Source of the DNA: F22 sp963675625
GTDB lineage: Bacteria > Bacteroidota > Bacteroidia > Bacteroidales > Bacteroidaceae
Direction: 5' to 3'
NCBI GenBank assembly: GCA_963675625.1
Contig: OY776497.1
Location: forward strand, 992,001-1,056,000
DNA: 64,000 bases
Shown: positions 18,876 to 26,925 of the stretch, piece by piece
Layout: every line of letters starts with the position of its first letter
Numbering within the stretch: position 1 is the first letter of the stretch
The notes under the pieces: generated by a model
What the model was told of the DNA's origin: nothing
Database searches by the model: none
What the model saw: only the letters and a program-made list of their open reading frames with translations
Position numbers and translations under genes: made by a program

Positions 18876-19313
18876 ATGACAAAGAAAATAGGACTGTGCT
18901 CTGACCACGCTGGTTACAACACAAAGGAATATGCAAAAAAATGGCTTGAAGAACGTCATTACACTGTTGTAGACTTTGGTACAAACAATACAGAAAGTTG
19001 CGACTATCCTGATTTTGCTCACCCACTTGCTAAAGCAGTAGAAAATAAAGAATGCGAACTTGGAGTAGCTGTTTGTGGTTCTGGAAATGGGATTGCTATG
19101 ACTTTGAACAAACATCAGGGTATTCGTGCCGCTCTTTGTTGGGAACCAGAATTGGCTGAGTTGGCTCGTCTGCACAACGATGCAAACATATTGGTCATGC
19201 CAGGTCGCTTTGTAAATGAAGATGAGGTCAATGAAATATTAACCACCTTTTTTAATAGTCCGTATGAAGGAGGGCGTCATCAAAGGAGAATTGACAAAAT
19301 TCCAGTGCAATAA
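18876..19313 (+). CDS. rpiB: Ribose-5-phosphate isomerase B
   Basis: It interconverts ribose 5-phosphate and ribulose 5-phosphate, or related aldose phosphates such as allose 6-phosphate. The 145-residue RpiB/LacAB-family protein has the N-terminal SDHAGYNTKE and the catalytic cysteine C67 in VAVCGSGNGIAMTLNK. Its position 30 bp behind tkt makes a compact two-gene pentose phosphate operon. A strong terminator follows. Confidence 0.95.
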   Translation: MTKKIGLCSDHAGYNTKEYAKKWLEERHYTVVDFGTNNTESCDYPDFAHPLAKAVENKECELGVAVCGSGNGIAMTLNKHQGIRAALCWEPELAELARLHNDANILVMPGRFVNEDEVNEILTTFFNSPYEGGRHQRRIDKIPVQ

Positions 19314-19354
19314 AGTATCAATATGTAAGCAATTACACTTAAATACATAAAATT

Positions 19355-19416
19355 AACAGGCTGTTTTAAAGCTTTTCTGTCACTACAGGAGCCTTAAAAA
19401 CAGCCTGTTTCTATTT
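19355..19416 (+). terminator. Intrinsic terminator of tkt-rpiB
   Basis: AACAGGCTGTTTT (19355-19367) pairs perfectly with AAAACAGCCTGTT (19397-19409), and the stem continues inward through TTAAaGC / GCcTTAA with one mismatch; TTTCTATTT follows. Confidence 0.88.
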
Positions 19417-19443
19417 GTCGTGTACAAAAAAATCTTATCTTTG
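19414..19443 (+). promoter_or_regulatory. Promoter of the 2-oxoacid:ferredoxin oxidoreductase operon
   Basis: TTTG (19414-19417), 18-bp spacer, TATCTTTG (19436-19443). Spacing is one shorter than the usual 19-21. It begins within the tail of the preceding terminator, and the first start codon is 25 bp downstream. Confidence 0.7.
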
Positions 19444-19468
19444 TAGCTGCGTATGGAAATTATAAACT

Positions 19469-19780
19469 ATGGAAGAGGTTGAACAAATTAAGAGACAGAT
19501 AGCTACTGGGAACACAGAAGAAGCTATTAAGCGCTTAAAAGTCATCATAAATCGACTACGACAAGCAGTGCAAGCTACGCCATCTAATAGGGCCCAAAAA
19601 GACCTTGCAGAACATTACGTTTTGTTGGGCAATGCATATCGTAAAAAAAATGTATTTAAGCAAGCACTTGATTACTATCAAAGCGCTATCGATCTTGATC
19701 CCGATAGTCCAGCCGTCGAAGCTCGACAACATCTAATTGAAATACTTAATTTCTATCACAAAGACATGTTTAATCATTAA
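19469..19780 (+). CDS. Small tetratricopeptide-repeat protein
   Basis: A 103-residue cytoplasmic protein with about two TPR-like helix pairs (AEHYVLLGNAYRKKNVFKQALDYYQSAIDLDPDSPAVEARQHL). It is the first gene of the operon and ends 11 bp before the ferredoxin-like subunit, so co-expression with the oxidoreductase is likely. A scaffolding or assembly role is an inference from TPR folds generally. No signal peptide or membrane segment is visible. Confidence 0.8.
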   Translation: MEEVEQIKRQIATGNTEEAIKRLKVIINRLRQAVQATPSNRAQKDLAEHYVLLGNAYRKKNVFKQALDYYQSAIDLDPDSPAVEARQHLIEILNFYHKDMFNH

Positions 19781-19791
19781 AAACAACGAGT

Positions 19792-20022
19792 ATGGCAAAG
19801 ATTCGTGGAACTATCGTCGTAGACATAGAACGCTGCAAGGGGTGTAACCTCTGCGTAGAAGCATGTCCCAAACAAATCATTTCCTTACATAAAGAAGTGA
19901 ATATGAAAGGGTACAATTATGCCGAATTAAAGGACGAAGACGCCTGTATTGGATGCGCAGCATGCGCTCAAGTATGTCCAGACGGATGCATCACTGTTTA
20001 TAAAATCAAGACTGACAATTAA
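19792..20022 (+). CDS. korD: 2-oxoacid:ferredoxin oxidoreductase delta subunit (2x[4Fe-4S] ferredoxin)
   Basis: A 76-residue electron-transfer subunit with two classic cluster motifs: C15-x2-C18-x2-C21-x3-C25-P and C52-x2-C55-x2-C58-x3-C62-P. It would relay electrons from the catalytic subunits to ferredoxin. The alpha subunit gene starts 14 bp downstream. Subunit naming (kor or vor) depends on the actual 2-oxoacid used, which cannot be decided here. Confidence 0.9.
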   Translation: MAKIRGTIVVDIERCKGCNLCVEACPKQIISLHKEVNMKGYNYAELKDEDACIGCAACAQVCPDGCITVYKIKTDN

Positions 20023-20036
20023 GAAAGGGAAATATT

Positions 20037-21119
20037 ATGGCAAAAGAAGTCCTATTAATGAAAGGAAACGAAGCAATAGCTCATGCTGCTATTCGCTGTG
20101 GTGTAGATGGCTACTTCGGCTATCCCATCACTCCTCAATCAGAAATTCTAGAAACCCTTGCTGTAGAAAAGCCTTGGGAATCTACTGGAATGGTAGTTCT
20201 ACAAGCCGAAAGTGAGGTGGCAGCTATCAACATGGTATATGGTGGTGCTGGAGCAGGTAAAATGGTCATGACCTCTTCTTCTAGTCCTGGAGTCAGCTTA
20301 AAACAAGAAGGAATCAGCTACATTGCTGGTGCGGAACTACCTTGCCTTATTATAAATGTGATGAGAGGTGGCCCAGGTTTAGGAACAATCCAACCTTCAC
20401 AAGCAGATTATTTTCAGACAGTAAAAGGTGGAGGCCATGGCGACTATCGCCTGATAGCTTTGGCTCCTAGTAGCGTACAAGAAATGGCAGACTTTGTAGG
20501 CCTTGGTTTTGAACTTGCTTTTAAATATCGTAATCCAGCAATTATTCTTGCTGATGGTGTTATCGGTCAAATGATGGAAAAAGTTGTTTTACCAGAACAG
20601 AAACCTCGTCGCACCGATGAAGAGGTTATTGCATCCTGCCCATGGGCAGCTACTGGTAAACCCAAAAGTCGCAAATCCAACTGGATAACTTCTCTTGAGC
20701 TTCAACCAGAGGAAATGGAACTTAACAACCTTCGTTTTCAAGCTAAATATAAAGAAATTGAAAAGAACGAAGTGCGATATGAGGAAATGAATTGCGAAGA
20801 TGCCGATTACATCATTGTTGCATTCGGCTCTATGGCACGCATTGGTACCAAAGCAATGGAAATTGCGCGTGAACAGGGTTTAAAAGTTGGTCTACTACGC
20901 CCTATTACACTTTGGCCTTATCCTACAGAAATTATTTCTACATATGCAGATAAGGTAAAAGGGATGCTTTCTTTGGAACTTAATGCTGGACAAATGGTAG
21001 AAGATGTGCGTCTTGCTGTAAATGGCCGTATTCCAGTTGAACACTTTGGTCGTCTTGGTGGTATTGTACCAGATCCAGATGAAGTAGTTGAAGCTATAAA
21101 AGAAAAATTAATCAAATAA
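20037..21119 (+). CDS. korA: 2-oxoacid:ferredoxin oxidoreductase alpha subunit (KorA/VorB type)
   Basis: The 360-residue alpha subunit contains the pyrimidine-binding half of the TPP site (YPITPQSEILETLA, AESEVAAINMVYGGAGAG, TSSSSPGVSLKQEGISY) followed by domain II (DYIIVAFGSMARIGTKAMEIAREQGLKVGLLRPITLWPYP). With the beta and gamma subunits it oxidatively decarboxylates a 2-oxoacid to its acyl-CoA and reduces ferredoxin. Similar Bacteroidetes proteins are often named VorB (branched-chain) or KorA (2-oxoglutarate); I do not choose between them. Confidence 0.93.
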   Translation: MAKEVLLMKGNEAIAHAAIRCGVDGYFGYPITPQSEILETLAVEKPWESTGMVVLQAESEVAAINMVYGGAGAGKMVMTSSSSPGVSLKQEGISYIAGAELPCLIINVMRGGPGLGTIQPSQADYFQTVKGGGHGDYRLIALAPSSVQEMADFVGLGFELAFKYRNPAIILADGVIGQMMEKVVLPEQKPRRTDEEVIASCPWAATGKPKSRKSNWITSLELQPEEMELNNLRFQAKYKEIEKNEVRYEEMNCEDADYIIVAFGSMARIGTKAMEIAREQGLKVGLLRPITLWPYPTEIISTYADKVKGMLSLELNAGQMVEDVRLAVNGRIPVEHFGRLGGIVPDPDEVVEAIKEKLIK

Positions 21120-21132
21120 ACTCCGGTAAACG

Positions 21133-21303
21133 ATGAATCCAGATAAAATAAGATCCATTTTAAACACTCTATTTCTTATAGGTGCACTGATCACAATCCT
21201 AGTTTACTTCTTTGTTGAAGATAAAACTTGGTTTTTTTATATTGGAGGAGGCTCCATGTTTTTAAAACTTGCTGAGTTTTTCATTCGTTTTACCCATAGA
21301 TAA
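21133..21303 (+). CDS. Small two-helix membrane protein within the oxidoreductase operon
   Basis: An ATG at 21133 opens a 56-residue frame ending in TAA at 21301-21303. It fits tightly between korA (13-bp gap) and korB (11-bp gap). The product has two hydrophobic segments (about residues 9-26 and 32-45: NTLFLIGALITILVYFF, then TWFFYIGGGSMFLKL) joined by a short acidic turn (VEDK), and a basic end (FIRFTHR). Tight packing and hydrophobic pattern argue that it is real. It could tether the otherwise soluble enzyme to the membrane, but that is only inference from position. Confidence 0.75.
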   Translation: MNPDKIRSILNTLFLIGALITILVYFFVEDKTWFFYIGGGSMFLKLAEFFIRFTHR

Positions 21304-21314
21304 ACCGCAAAGAT

Positions 21315-22085
21315 ATGACAAAAGAAGAGATTATCAATGCTGGGCAGGTGGTATACAAAAAACCTACCTTGCTGAACGACACTCCTATGCACTATTGCCC
21401 AGGCTGTAGCCACGGTGTCGTACACAAGCTCATAGCTGAGGTCATTGAAGAGATGGGCCTTGAAGAAAAAACTGTTGGTGTGTCTCCAGTGGGATGTGCC
21501 GTGTTTGCTTATAAATATATTGATATAGACTGGCAAGAGGCCGCCCACGGACGAGCACCTGCCATTGCAACAGCTATAAAACGACTATGGCCTGATAGAC
21601 TGGTATTTACTTATCAAGGAGATGGTGATTTGGCTTGTATTGGGACTGCAGAAACAATACATGCACTTAACCGTGGTGAAAATATCACTATCATCTTTAT
21701 AAATAATGCCATTTACGGTATGACCGGCGGACAAATGGCACCAACAACATTGGAAGGCCAGAAGACAGCCACAAGTCCATATGGGAGAGATATTTCTCTA
21801 CACGGATATCCATTAAAAATTGCTGATTTAGCAGCCCAACTTGAGGGATGTGCTTATGTAACCCGACAAAGTGTACACTCTGTAGCTAATATCCGTAAAG
21901 CCAAGAAAGCTATCCGCAAAGCATTTGAAAATTCAATGGCAGGTAAAGGTAGCAATCTAGTTGAAATCGTATCAACCTGTAACTCAGGCTGGAAATTGTC
22001 TCCTACAAAATCAAATGAATGGATGGTAGAAAATATGTTCCCATACTATCCTTTAGGGGATCTTAAAGACAAAGACGCAGAATAA
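21315..22085 (+). CDS. korB: 2-oxoacid:ferredoxin oxidoreductase beta subunit
   Basis: The TPP-binding beta subunit, 256 residues. YCPGCSHGVVHKL carries cluster-ligating cysteines, and the TPP/Mg site is GDGDLACIGTAETIHALNRGENITIIFINNAIYGMTGGQMAPTT with the GDG...N pattern. SNEWMVENMFPYYPLGDLKD ends the protein. It pairs with the alpha subunit 195 bp upstream, the gap being filled by the small membrane protein gene; the gamma subunit follows after 19 bp. Confidence 0.94.
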   Translation: MTKEEIINAGQVVYKKPTLLNDTPMHYCPGCSHGVVHKLIAEVIEEMGLEEKTVGVSPVGCAVFAYKYIDIDWQEAAHGRAPAIATAIKRLWPDRLVFTYQGDGDLACIGTAETIHALNRGENITIIFINNAIYGMTGGQMAPTTLEGQKTATSPYGRDISLHGYPLKIADLAAQLEGCAYVTRQSVHSVANIRKAKKAIRKAFENSMAGKGSNLVEIVSTCNSGWKLSPTKSNEWMVENMFPYYPLGDLKDKDAE

Positions 22086-22104
22086 CCTCCTAAAGCAGAA
22101 AATT

Positions 22105-22650
22105 ATGAAAGAAGAAATTATTATAGCTGGTTTTGGTGGACAAGGTGTCCTATCAATGGGTAAGATTCTTGCTTACTCTGGTCTTATGGAAGATAAAGAA
22201 GTAAGCTGGATGCCAGCATATGGTCCAGAACAACGTGGAGGAACAGCGAATGTAACAGTCATTGTAAGTGATGAAAAGGTATCTTCACCAATCTTATCAA
22301 CCTACGATGTAGCTATCGTACTTAATCAACCATCTCTTGAAAAGTTTGAGCCAAAGGTAAAACCTGGGGGTATGATTATTTATGATGGATATGGCATTAT
22401 CAACCCTCCTACTCGTAAGGATATCAAGGTATACCGTATTGATGCTATGGATGCGGCTACGGAGATGAAAAACACCAAAGCATTCAATATGATTGTATTA
22501 GGTGGATTACTTGGTCTATGTCCTATGGTTAAGATTGAAAGTGTGTTGAAAGCGCTAAAGAAAACACTTCCAGAACGCCACCACCATCTTATTCCAATGA
22601 ATGAAGAAGCTATCAAAAAAGGAGCGGACTTAATTTATGAAGTTAAGTAA
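22105..22650 (+). CDS. korC: 2-oxoacid:ferredoxin oxidoreductase gamma subunit
   Basis: The 181-residue gamma subunit that contributes to the CoA-binding region. GFGGQGVLSMGKILAYSGLMEDKEVSWMPAYGPEQRGGTANVTVIVSD is the signature of the family (glycine-rich loop and PxYGPExRGG). It is the last gene of the operon and is followed by a clear intrinsic terminator. Confidence 0.94.
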   Translation: MKEEIIIAGFGGQGVLSMGKILAYSGLMEDKEVSWMPAYGPEQRGGTANVTVIVSDEKVSSPILSTYDVAIVLNQPSLEKFEPKVKPGGMIIYDGYGIINPPTRKDIKVYRIDAMDAATEMKNTKAFNMIVLGGLLGLCPMVKIESVLKALKKTLPERHHHLIPMNEEAIKKGADLIYEVK

Positions 22651-22680
22651 GTTAATCTTTAGATAATTTACCTACAATAT

Positions 22681-22750
22681 TTGCTAGTTAGTAGCAACAC
22701 TTTTGAAACAGGTCAGTAATTTCACATTTACTGACCTGCTTCTGTTTTTC
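22681..22750 (+). terminator. Intrinsic terminator of the kor operon
   Basis: A perfect 11-bp stem CAGGTCAGTAA (22709-22719) / TTACTGACCTG (22728-22738), followed by CTTCTGTTTTTC. A smaller hairpin TTGCTA/TAGCAA (22681-22697) precedes it. Confidence 0.85.
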
Positions 22751-22773
22751 TTATTTCATTAGCTTTTTCGATT

Positions 22774-24699
22774 ATGTGCAATTCAAAATTCCATTTATCT
22801 CACTTATACGACTTGTTAAAAAAAGAATATGAATACGAGAAAGAGATGTTTCATCTTGATTCAATAGAGATGCCTATACGGCAAAAGATACGTAGAGGTA
22901 TATGTTGGGCACCAATTACTATCAGTAAATTCTATTACAATTCTCTAAATCAATACGTCGTAGAAATTCATCGCACAGAAGACACCGATATAGAACATCA
23001 TTTTGAATTTGGACAACCTGTTCTTTTTTTTACAAAAAGTGATGATAAGAAATCAAACGACCTAACTCCCAACAAAAAAAACGTCTTAAAATTTATTGGT
23101 GTTGAAGGCACTGTAAACTATGCGTCTTCACAACGTATGGTAATAGCAGTCAACAATCCAAGTGTAATCACAAAGCTTGAGAAACCATCTTTTCTAGGTA
23201 TACAATTAGGTTTCAATGAACAAGATTACAAAGCAATGTTTGCAGCATTAGAAGAAGTACAAACGACTAAAAACAAACATTTAATTCTACTCAGAGAAAT
23301 AATACATGGACAAGTTACCCCTTCATTTAACTATGCCATTAATGTATCCATACCATGGATAAACAATAGCCAACAAAAAGCTATAAATACAATCTTAAGA
23401 GCTCAAGACATTGCTATAGTTCATGGACCTCCAGGTACTGGAAAGACAACTACATTAGTAGAAGCAATTTATGAAGTTCTACATCGAGAGAGTCAAGTAC
23501 TAGTCTGTGCACAAAGCAACATGGCAATAGATTGGATTGCAGAAAAACTCATTGATCGTGGTGTCCCCATATTACGTATAGGTAACCCTTCGCATATTAC
23601 AAAAAAGATACAACAATACACATACGAGTCTCAATTTCAAAATCACAATAAATATAGCGATTTATGGAGCCTTAGAAAAGAAATTAGGCAAATACAACAG
23701 AGGCGAAAGACCGACTATACAAGTAGAGAAAAAGACAGAAATCAAATACGTAAGCTACGAGAAAAGGCTGACGAAATACAAATGGAAATTCACACAGCTT
23801 TATTTTCTCAAGCTCGTGTAGTAGCTAGCACACTTAGTGGTAGTAACCATAAACTGATGTTCAACCAACATTTTTCGACTCTGTTTATTGATGAAGCTGC
23901 CCAAGCAACTGCTCCAATGACATGGGTCGCTATGCGCAAGGCTAGAAAAGTAATCTTAGCAGGTGATCACTGTCAACTTCCACCTGTAATAAAAAGCTCA
24001 GATGCAATTAAAGGTGGTTTATCAAAATCATTAATGGAAGTCATTGCAAACAAACATCCACATTGTGTAGAATTACTAACTTTACAATATAGGATGAACG
24101 AGGAAATCATGCAATTTTCATCCGACTGGTTTTATAATGGATTACTCAAAGCAGCAGCAAGTGTACAACATAGAAACATTCTTGATTTAGATAAGCCAAT
24201 AGAATGGATAGATACATCTTATTTAAACCCAACAGAAACGATAAAAGAGGATAGTAACTTTCAAGAAGAATTTATTGGCAATTGCTTTGGGCGCATTAAC
24301 CGAGGCGAAGCATACTTATTATTAGAGTATTTGCAAAGATATATCAATCGTATTGGCAGGCAACGTATATTAGATGAAAATATTGACTTTGGAATTATAT
24401 CTCCCTATATGAATCAAGTTCAACTTATGCAACAGTTGATTCAAAAAAATGATGCATTAATCCCATTAAAAAATCGGATTACAATTCATACTGTTGATGG
24501 ATTTCAAGGACAAGAAAGAGATGTTATCTTCATCAGTTTAGTACGTGCTAATTCTAATGGGGACATTGGATTTTTAAAAGATTTAAGACGCATGAATGTA
24601 GCAATGACAAGAGCGCGCATGAAGCTTGTTATAATAGGCAATGTAAAAACACTATCGAAACACAGATTCTATAAAGAACTCATTGAAAAATGCAAATAA
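22774..24699 (+). CDS. Superfamily 1 helicase, Upf1/IGHMBP2-like
   Basis: A 641-residue SF1B nucleic-acid helicase/translocase. A short N-terminal OB/1B-like region precedes the Walker A GPPGTGKTTT (about 218-227), motif II FIDEAAQA (about 371-378), motif III AGDHCQLPPV, motif V VDGFQGQERDVIFISLVRAN and motif VI RRMNVAMTRARMKL (about 604-617). DEAA instead of DEAD and GPPGTGKT place it with Upf1-like enzymes. It stands alone between terminators. Its in vivo substrate, RNA or DNA, is not inferable. Confidence 0.9.
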   Translation: MCNSKFHLSHLYDLLKKEYEYEKEMFHLDSIEMPIRQKIRRGICWAPITISKFYYNSLNQYVVEIHRTEDTDIEHHFEFGQPVLFFTKSDDKKSNDLTPNKKNVLKFIGVEGTVNYASSQRMVIAVNNPSVITKLEKPSFLGIQLGFNEQDYKAMFAALEEVQTTKNKHLILLREIIHGQVTPSFNYAINVSIPWINNSQQKAINTILRAQDIAIVHGPPGTGKTTTLVEAIYEVLHRESQVLVCAQSNMAIDWIAEKLIDRGVPILRIGNPSHITKKIQQYTYESQFQNHNKYSDLWSLRKEIRQIQQRRKTDYTSREKDRNQIRKLREKADEIQMEIHTALFSQARVVASTLSGSNHKLMFNQHFSTLFIDEAAQATAPMTWVAMRKARKVILAGDHCQLPPVIKSSDAIKGGLSKSLMEVIANKHPHCVELLTLQYRMNEEIMQFSSDWFYNGLLKAAASVQHRNILDLDKPIEWIDTSYLNPTETIKEDSNFQEEFIGNCFGRINRGEAYLLLEYLQRYINRIGRQRILDENIDFGIISPYMNQVQLMQQLIQKNDALIPLKNRITIHTVDGFQGQERDVIFISLVRANSNGDIGFLKDLRRMNVAMTRARMKLVIIGNVKTLSKHRFYKELIEKCK

Positions 24700-24705
24700 T
24701 ATAAT

Positions 24706-24740
24706 AATAGAGCATGCCAAGATGATTGACATGCTCTATT
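24706..24740. terminator. Hairpin terminator between convergent helicase and ribE
   Basis: AATAGAGCATG (24706-24716) pairs perfectly with CATGCTCTATT (24730-24740), loop 13 nt. T-rich ends are modest on both strands. Confidence 0.65.
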
Positions 24741-24770
24741 CTACATCGTACAGAATTAGGTAGTTGAATA

Positions 24771-25376
24771 CTAGTCTAATAATTGATTCATACGGGTAAT
24801 ATATTTCCCAATAATATCAAATTCGATATTTACAATTGTTCCTAATTTAAAGGTATGAAAGTTTGTATTTTCATATGTATAAGGTATAATTGCCACTTCA
24901 AAGGTATCCACTGTTGGATTACATACAGTTAAACTAACGCCATTCACTGTAACAGACCCCTTATCCACAGTAAAATAACCACGTTTAATCATATCCTGTG
25001 TACTATCATACTTAAATCGAAAATAAAAGCTTCCTTCAGCATCACGAATCTCAACACACTCAGCAGTTTGATCCACATGCCCCTGAACGATATGGCCATC
25101 CAAACGACCCGCCATAATCATACTGCGCTCAATATTGACTTTATCTCCTTTTTTAAGAAGTCCAATATTACTACGTTTAATTGTCTCAGACATTGCAGTT
25201 ACAGTATATGTATCCTCTGTTAGGCTAACGACTGTAAGACACACACCATTATGTGATACACTTTGATCTATTTTCAACTCATTGACAAAACTACAAGTCA
25301 ATGTCAAGTGCAAATTCTCTTGTTCTTTCTTCACTGCCACAACGGTGGCAAATTCCTCAACAATACCAGAAAACAT
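24771..25376 (-). CDS. ribE: Riboflavin synthase, alpha chain
   Basis: It dismutates two 6,7-dimethyl-8-ribityllumazine molecules into riboflavin. The 201-residue protein consists of two lumazine-binding repeats: the N-terminal one begins MFSGIVEEFA and contains SHNGVCLTV, the second contains GHIVQGHVDQTA and VNGVSLTV. It is monocistronic on the minus strand. The partner lumazine synthase gene (ribH) is 12.5 kb away on the plus strand. No FMN riboswitch is recognisable upstream. Confidence 0.95.
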   Translation of the reverse strand: MFSGIVEEFATVVAVKKEQENLHLTLTCSFVNELKIDQSVSHNGVCLTVVSLTEDTYTVTAMSETIKRSNIGLLKKGDKVNIERSMIMAGRLDGHIVQGHVDQTAECVEIRDAEGSFYFRFKYDSTQDMIKRGYFTVDKGSVTVNGVSLTVCNPTVDTFEVAIIPYTYENTNFHTFKLGTIVNIEFDIIGKYITRMNQLLD

Positions 25377-25827
25377 ATGTTTTTTTATTTTTAATTATTA
25401 ACTAATCAGACAAAAAAAAGTTTGGACACAGATTAAATACGTAGATATCATTATGCTATGACATAATAGGATATCAACCAATATAAAAGGTCTATTAGTT
25501 TCAAAAAGTAACAACGACACCTCTCATAAGACAATACAAACAAACTATTTGGTTGAATGCTCATACGATAAATCCTTCATACATAGTATAAATGAATTCA
25601 ATATACCCATTACAAAAAAAACTTTGTAAAAACATATCAAGCTCGATTTATATGGAGAATCTATCGCATAGCAAAAGTAAAACAAAAACGAGAGTATTCC
25701 TAATATAAACAGAGAAAATACTATTAATAAAAAGATCTCAATTAAAGAAAATCATAGCAAAACTAAATCTTAAACAGCCTTATAAATAAAGTATCAAAAA
25801 AAATAAAGAAACCATATAATAACAAAA
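25377..25827. other. AT-rich intergenic stretch without a recognisable gene
   Basis: About 450 bp between the ribE start and the phoU terminator. It contains no open frame of note, no TAnnTTTG box in a useful position for ribE (TACTTTTTG near 25505 is one base too long), and only weak AT-only inverted repeats such as TTACAAA/TTTGTAA near 25609-25629. Low GC and lack of coding structure suggest degraded or untranslated DNA. Confidence 0.5.
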
Positions 25828-25851
25828 GCGGCCCTTTTCACAAAGAGCCGC
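25815..25851 (-). terminator. Intrinsic terminator of phoU
   Basis: On the minus strand GCGGCTCTTT pairs with AAAGGGCCGC (one U-G pair, 4-nt loop, 25828-25851) and is followed by TTTTGTTATTAT. It lies about 120 bp downstream of the phoU stop. Confidence 0.85.
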
Positions 25852-25970
25852 CTTCCATTCAATAGGTATTAGTTTTTTTAAGGTAAAAAGATTGTTTTCA
25901 GGATAACAGTGCAAATATGAGGATTTTTATCGAAACTTCCAAATCCTCAAACATGTTGAAAAGCATATTT

Positions 25971-26648
25971 TTACTTTTCAGCCTCTTTTGAGGTATGTTT
26001 TAACACTTTTGCATCTACTATAAAGACAATATCCTCTGCAATATTTGTTATATGATCACCAGCTCTTTCAAGCTTACGCATCACATTATTTAGACCAATT
26101 GCAAAAGCGACATCGTCTTTATTTTCTATAATATAAGTAGAAATAACCGAAGTTACAGCTGCATTGATCTCATCCAATATATTGTCTTTTTCAATAACTT
26201 GTGCAGCATATTCTACTGATTCCTCTTCAAAAGCACGATTAGCCAATTCCAACATTTGTAAAACAGTTCGTGCCATTTCACCAATTCGCAAACTTTCAAC
26301 TAAATCTGCTGGTACAGCTGGTATCTTACATTTTGAGACGAACTTAGCTAGATTTTCCGCAAAATCCCCTAACCGTTCAAGGTTATTATTGATGCGCAAA
26401 ACAGCTAATGCAAAGCGCAAGTCAACACCTACCGGACTATAAAGTTCGATCAATTCTTCAACATCACGGTCAATTTTCAATTCAAATGCATTGACACGTC
26501 TCTCTCTCAAAACGACTTGTGCAGCCAACTCGCGATCTAAGGTAAGCACAGACTCAGTTGCTCTGTCCATTTGATTGTAGACAATTGTCCACATTTCATT
26601 TAGTTGTTGACGTAATATTTCAAGTTCCGACTCAATAAATTGTATCAT
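25971..26648 (-). CDS. phoU: Phosphate signalling/transport regulator PhoU
   Basis: PhoU proteins bind metal clusters and couple the Pst phosphate transporter to PhoR signalling. The 225-residue all-helical protein has the two PhoU repeats, with the acidic metal motifs in the segments near LERLGDFAENLAKF and LERAGDHITNIAEDIVFI (E/DxxxD pattern). In contrast to many genomes, no pst genes are adjacent; the gene has its own strong promoter and terminator. Confidence 0.94.
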   Translation of the reverse strand: MIQFIESELEILRQQLNEMWTIVYNQMDRATESVLTLDRELAAQVVLRERRVNAFELKIDRDVEELIELYSPVGVDLRFALAVLRINNNLERLGDFAENLAKFVSKCKIPAVPADLVESLRIGEMARTVLQMLELANRAFEEESVEYAAQVIEKDNILDEINAAVTSVISTYIIENKDDVAFAIGLNNVMRKLERAGDHITNIAEDIVFIVDAKVLKHTSKEAEK

Positions 26649-26740
26649 GCGATAAAAAATAATGGATTAAAAATTAAAGCGAAATAGCAGCAAGATAAAA
26701 AGACTGCTTTTCCCTTTTTAAAAGGTTGACTGTATACATG

Positions 26741-26771
26741 CAAAGGTAGAAAAAACCACCTAAAACACAAA
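26741..26771 (-). promoter_or_regulatory. phoU promoter
   Basis: TTTG (26768-26771), 19-bp spacer, TACCTTTG (26741-26748) on the minus strand: a full match to the Bacteroidetes consensus. The leader to the phoU ATG is about 90 nt. Confidence 0.85.
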
Positions 26772-26842
26772 TAATTAAAGGAATTAATATAGTAAAATGA
26801 AACATCTTAGTATTAATGACATAAAAAATGACGGTATGCTAT

Positions 26843-26892
26843 CACTAAGTTGTACTTAGTCAAGAGAATACAAAAAAAATACATTATATTTG
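26843..26892 (+). promoter_or_regulatory. glnS operon promoter region
   Basis: TATATTTG (26885-26892) matches the -7 consensus; no clear -33 TTTG. Upstream lies a 7-bp inverted repeat ACTAAGT-TGT-ACTTAGT (26843-26859), positioned where an activator or repressor could bind. Confidence 0.6.
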
Positions 26893-26925
26893 CAGGGAAT
26901 GAAAAGCAAATCTGAAATAAATTAG

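Noticed and set aside
24771..25970. FMN riboswitch or other riboflavin control element near ribE
   Set aside because: The upstream region is AT-rich with none of the conserved RFN stems; also absent before ribH.
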